Assembly (NCBI GenBank): GCA_049325415.1
Contig: JBMOLL010000003.1
Span: 1 to 25,188, forward strand
Direction of reading: 5' to 3'
Length of the DNA: 25,188 bases
From: JBMOLL01 sp049325415
GTDB lineage: Bacteria; Bacteroidota; Bacteroidia; Bacteroidales; GCA-2748055
Each line of letters opens with the position of its first letter. Position 1 is the stretch's first letter. The position numbers and the translations under genes are program-made. This document shows positions 24,201-25,188 of this stretch, piece after piece. The notes under the pieces are model-generated. The model saw only the letters and a list, made by a program, of their open reading frames with translations. It was not told where the DNA came from and did no database searches.

Positions 24201-24505
24201 GTGTAAAGGGCAACACCGCAGTTCAAAGCTGTCTGTCCGCCAAAGGCAAGAAGGATCCCGTCGGGCTTTTCCTTCTCAATGACCCTTTCAACAAAGTAGG
24301 GAGTAACCGGAAGGAAATAAACCTTATCGGCAACATCATCAGAGGTCTGTACCGTAGCAATATTCGGATTGATAAGAACGGTATAAACGCCCTCTTCCCG
24401 TAAGGCTTTCAGGGCCTGCGATCCGGAATAGTCAAATTCCCCGGCCTCACCGATCTTCAGGGCTCCGGATCCCAGAATAATAACTTTTTTGATTTCTTCG
24501 GTCAT
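21293..24505 (-). CDS. carB: Carbamoyl-phosphate synthase large subunit
   Basis: CarB makes carbamoyl phosphate from ammonia (delivered by CarA), bicarbonate and two ATP, for arginine and pyrimidine synthesis. The 1070-residue protein has the full layout: first ATP-grasp half (about 1-400; [40 protein letters not shown]), oligomerisation part (about 400-550), second ATP-grasp half (about 550-930; [35 protein letters not shown]) and the C-terminal MGS-like regulatory domain (about 930-1070). Many blocks are closer to eukaryotic CAD than to E. coli CarB, for example [24 protein letters not shown] and [13 protein letters not shown]. The carA gene is not in the window. It is divergent from argR. 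Confidence 0.97.
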   Translation of the reverse strand: [1070 protein letters not shown]

Positions 24506-24610
24506 CTAGAATGGTGTTAATCATTTATAAAGAGGACCTTACTGACATTGGAGGACTCCCGGCCTGTTCGATCCGGGTTGTAAAAATAGGAAAAAAAGAG
24601 ATACAAATTG

Positions 24611-24639
24611 TTGCAGGAAATAAAAAATGTATAAATTTG
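24611..24639 (+). promoter_or_regulatory. Promoter of argR
   Basis: TTG at 24611-24613 (or 24608-24610) and TAAATTTG at 24632-24639 are spaced 18 (or 21) bp apart, a good match to the Bacteroidota TTG / TAnnTTTG promoter. Initiation near 24646 would give a leader of about 58 bases before ATG 24704. Confidence 0.65.
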
Positions 24640-24641
24640 CA
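24628..24641. promoter_or_regulatory. ARG-box-like site 1
   Basis: TGTATAAATTTGCA resembles the ARG-box core TGAAT-WWWW-ATTCA in length and symmetry and covers the argR -7 element. It is the less symmetric of two copies whose first ten bases are identical. Confidence 0.55.
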
Positions 24642-24648
24642 AAGAAAA

Positions 24649-24662
24649 TGTATAAATATACA
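24649..24662. promoter_or_regulatory. ARG-box-like site 2
   Basis: TGTATAAATATACA is a palindrome apart from its central pair and starts exactly 21 bp after site 1, the centre-to-centre spacing of tandem 18-bp ARG boxes. It lies just after the predicted argR transcription start. Binding here could repress argR and possibly also affect carB on the other side. Confidence 0.6.
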
Positions 24663-24703
24663 CCCAGGATTTGTCCCGGAAACGCAAACAGACCAGGCAG
24701 CAT

Positions 24704-25180
24704 ATGAAAAACAGGAACGACAGGCTGATGGCCATAAGAAAAATAATTGGGAAAAAAGAAATTTCCAGTCAGGAAGAATTACTTGGTCAACTGGAGAAGC
24801 AGGGCTTTTCCATGACGCAGGCAACCCTTTCGAGAGACCTTAAATACCTGAAGGTGGCAAAAATGCCTGCCGGGGACAGCTATGTCTACCTTCTTCCCGA
24901 TAATGGCAGCCTGAGCGAAGAGCTTGATTATGCAGCCTATCCCTTCAGCGGGTTTGTCTCGCTCGATTTTGCACAGGGAATGGGATTGATGAGGACTCTG
25001 CCCGGACATGCCAGCAGCATTGCCTACGCTATCGATCAGTTAAATGCATATGAAATTGCCGGTACGATTGCAGGTGATGATACCATACTTATTATTCCGC
25101 GCGACGGTGTAACCCGGAGCGACCTGTTGAATCTTTTGAAAAGGAGAATTCCTGTATTAAATAAAAATCTGGCTAATTAA
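24704..25180 (+). CDS. argR: Arginine repressor ArgR
   Basis: ArgR is the arginine-sensing hexameric regulator of arginine genes. The 158-residue protein has the N-terminal winged helix-turn-helix (about 1-70; EISSQEELLGQLEKQGF, then TQATLSRDLKYLKVAK with the SR recognition motif) and the C-terminal hexamerisation/arginine-binding domain (about 85-155; PGHASSIAYAIDQ and the GTIAGDDTILII motif, whose aspartates contact arginine). I choose ATG 24704; an in-frame TTG at 24671 would add 11 residues not typical of the family. The gene ends 8 bases before the window edge; downstream genes, often arginine biosynthesis genes, are not seen. Confidence 0.95.
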   Translation: MKNRNDRLMAIRKIIGKKEISSQEELLGQLEKQGFSMTQATLSRDLKYLKVAKMPAGDSYVYLLPDNGSLSEELDYAAYPFSGFVSLDFAQGMGLMRTLPGHASSIAYAIDQLNAYEIAGTIAGDDTILIIPRDGVTRSDLLNLLKRRIPVLNKNLAN

Positions 25181-25188
25181 TCTCGGTA

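Noticed and set aside
24636..24643. TTTGCAAA before argR, equal to one half of the zur operator
   Set aside because: Only one octamer is present, it arises from the -7 TTTG followed by CAAA, and the second octamer of the inverted repeat is missing.
24511..24843. Open frames on both strands in the carB-argR gap
   Set aside because: They are low-complexity, overlap the argR promoter and coding region, and match nothing recognisable.
1..25188. CRISPR arrays, tRNA/rRNA genes, transposases, prophage or toxin-antitoxin genes
   Set aside because: I saw no repeat-spacer pattern, no tRNA-like cloverleaf, and no protein of these classes in the window.

Overview
The window looks like a chromosomal segment of a Bacteroidota bacterium, probably a Bacteroidales/Marinilabiliales-type lineage. 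The reasons are: several genes are preceded by the TAnnTTTG -7 element typical of this phylum and by no clear Shine-Dalgarno sequence; the ATP synthase operon starts with a bactofilin and has no beta or epsilon gene; there is a large FtsX-type permease without its own ATPase; and the DUF177-rpmF-plsX-fabH cluster and CarB sequence style fit. Nearly all of the window is coding. I see no rRNA, tRNA, CRISPR array, insertion sequence, prophage or defence cassette.

Layout. (1) 1-3069, minus: a truncated class-IV aminotransferase gene lies 1 bp behind an 814-residue FtsX/MacB-like permease gene. The permease gene has a candidate sigma-54 promoter and an upstream 20-bp palindrome. (2) 3436-6694, plus: a stand-alone CheY-like receiver, then the DUF177-rpmF-plsX-fabH cluster linking ribosome protein supply to fatty-acid and phospholipid synthesis. 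(3) 6780-12889, plus: one long operon of bactofilin, AtpZ-like protein, a small membrane protein, then atpB-E-F-H-A-G, closed by a strong terminator. A 13-bp hairpin lies between atpE and atpF. (4) 12888-18570, minus: Fur/Zur regulator, yidD, and a znuA-znuC-znuB-type metal importer, then dapD, a family-4 glycosyltransferase and a TsaC/Sua5 enzyme. All are tightly packed. The regulator gene is preceded by a perfect 11+11 bp inverted repeat that overlaps its own -7 element. (5) 18719-21287, plus: two different phosphofructokinases in tandem, both carrying residues typical of pyrophosphate-dependent enzymes, separated by a terminator. (6) 21293-24505, minus: carB, of the type resembling eukaryotic CAD. 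(7) 24704-25180, plus: argR, divergent from carB, with two ARG-box-like sites 21 bp apart over its promoter.

Most genes are housekeeping: membrane lipid synthesis, energy conversion, glycolysis, tRNA modification, diaminopimelate/lysine and carbamoyl phosphate/arginine synthesis. The most informative signals are in regulatory DNA: the Zur-type operator, the tandem ARG-like boxes, the sigma-54 promoter with its palindrome, and the atpE-atpF hairpin. Other points worth a look are the unusual metal-site residues of the ZnuA-like protein and the placement of yidD in the metal operon. I found no convincing wholly new system.
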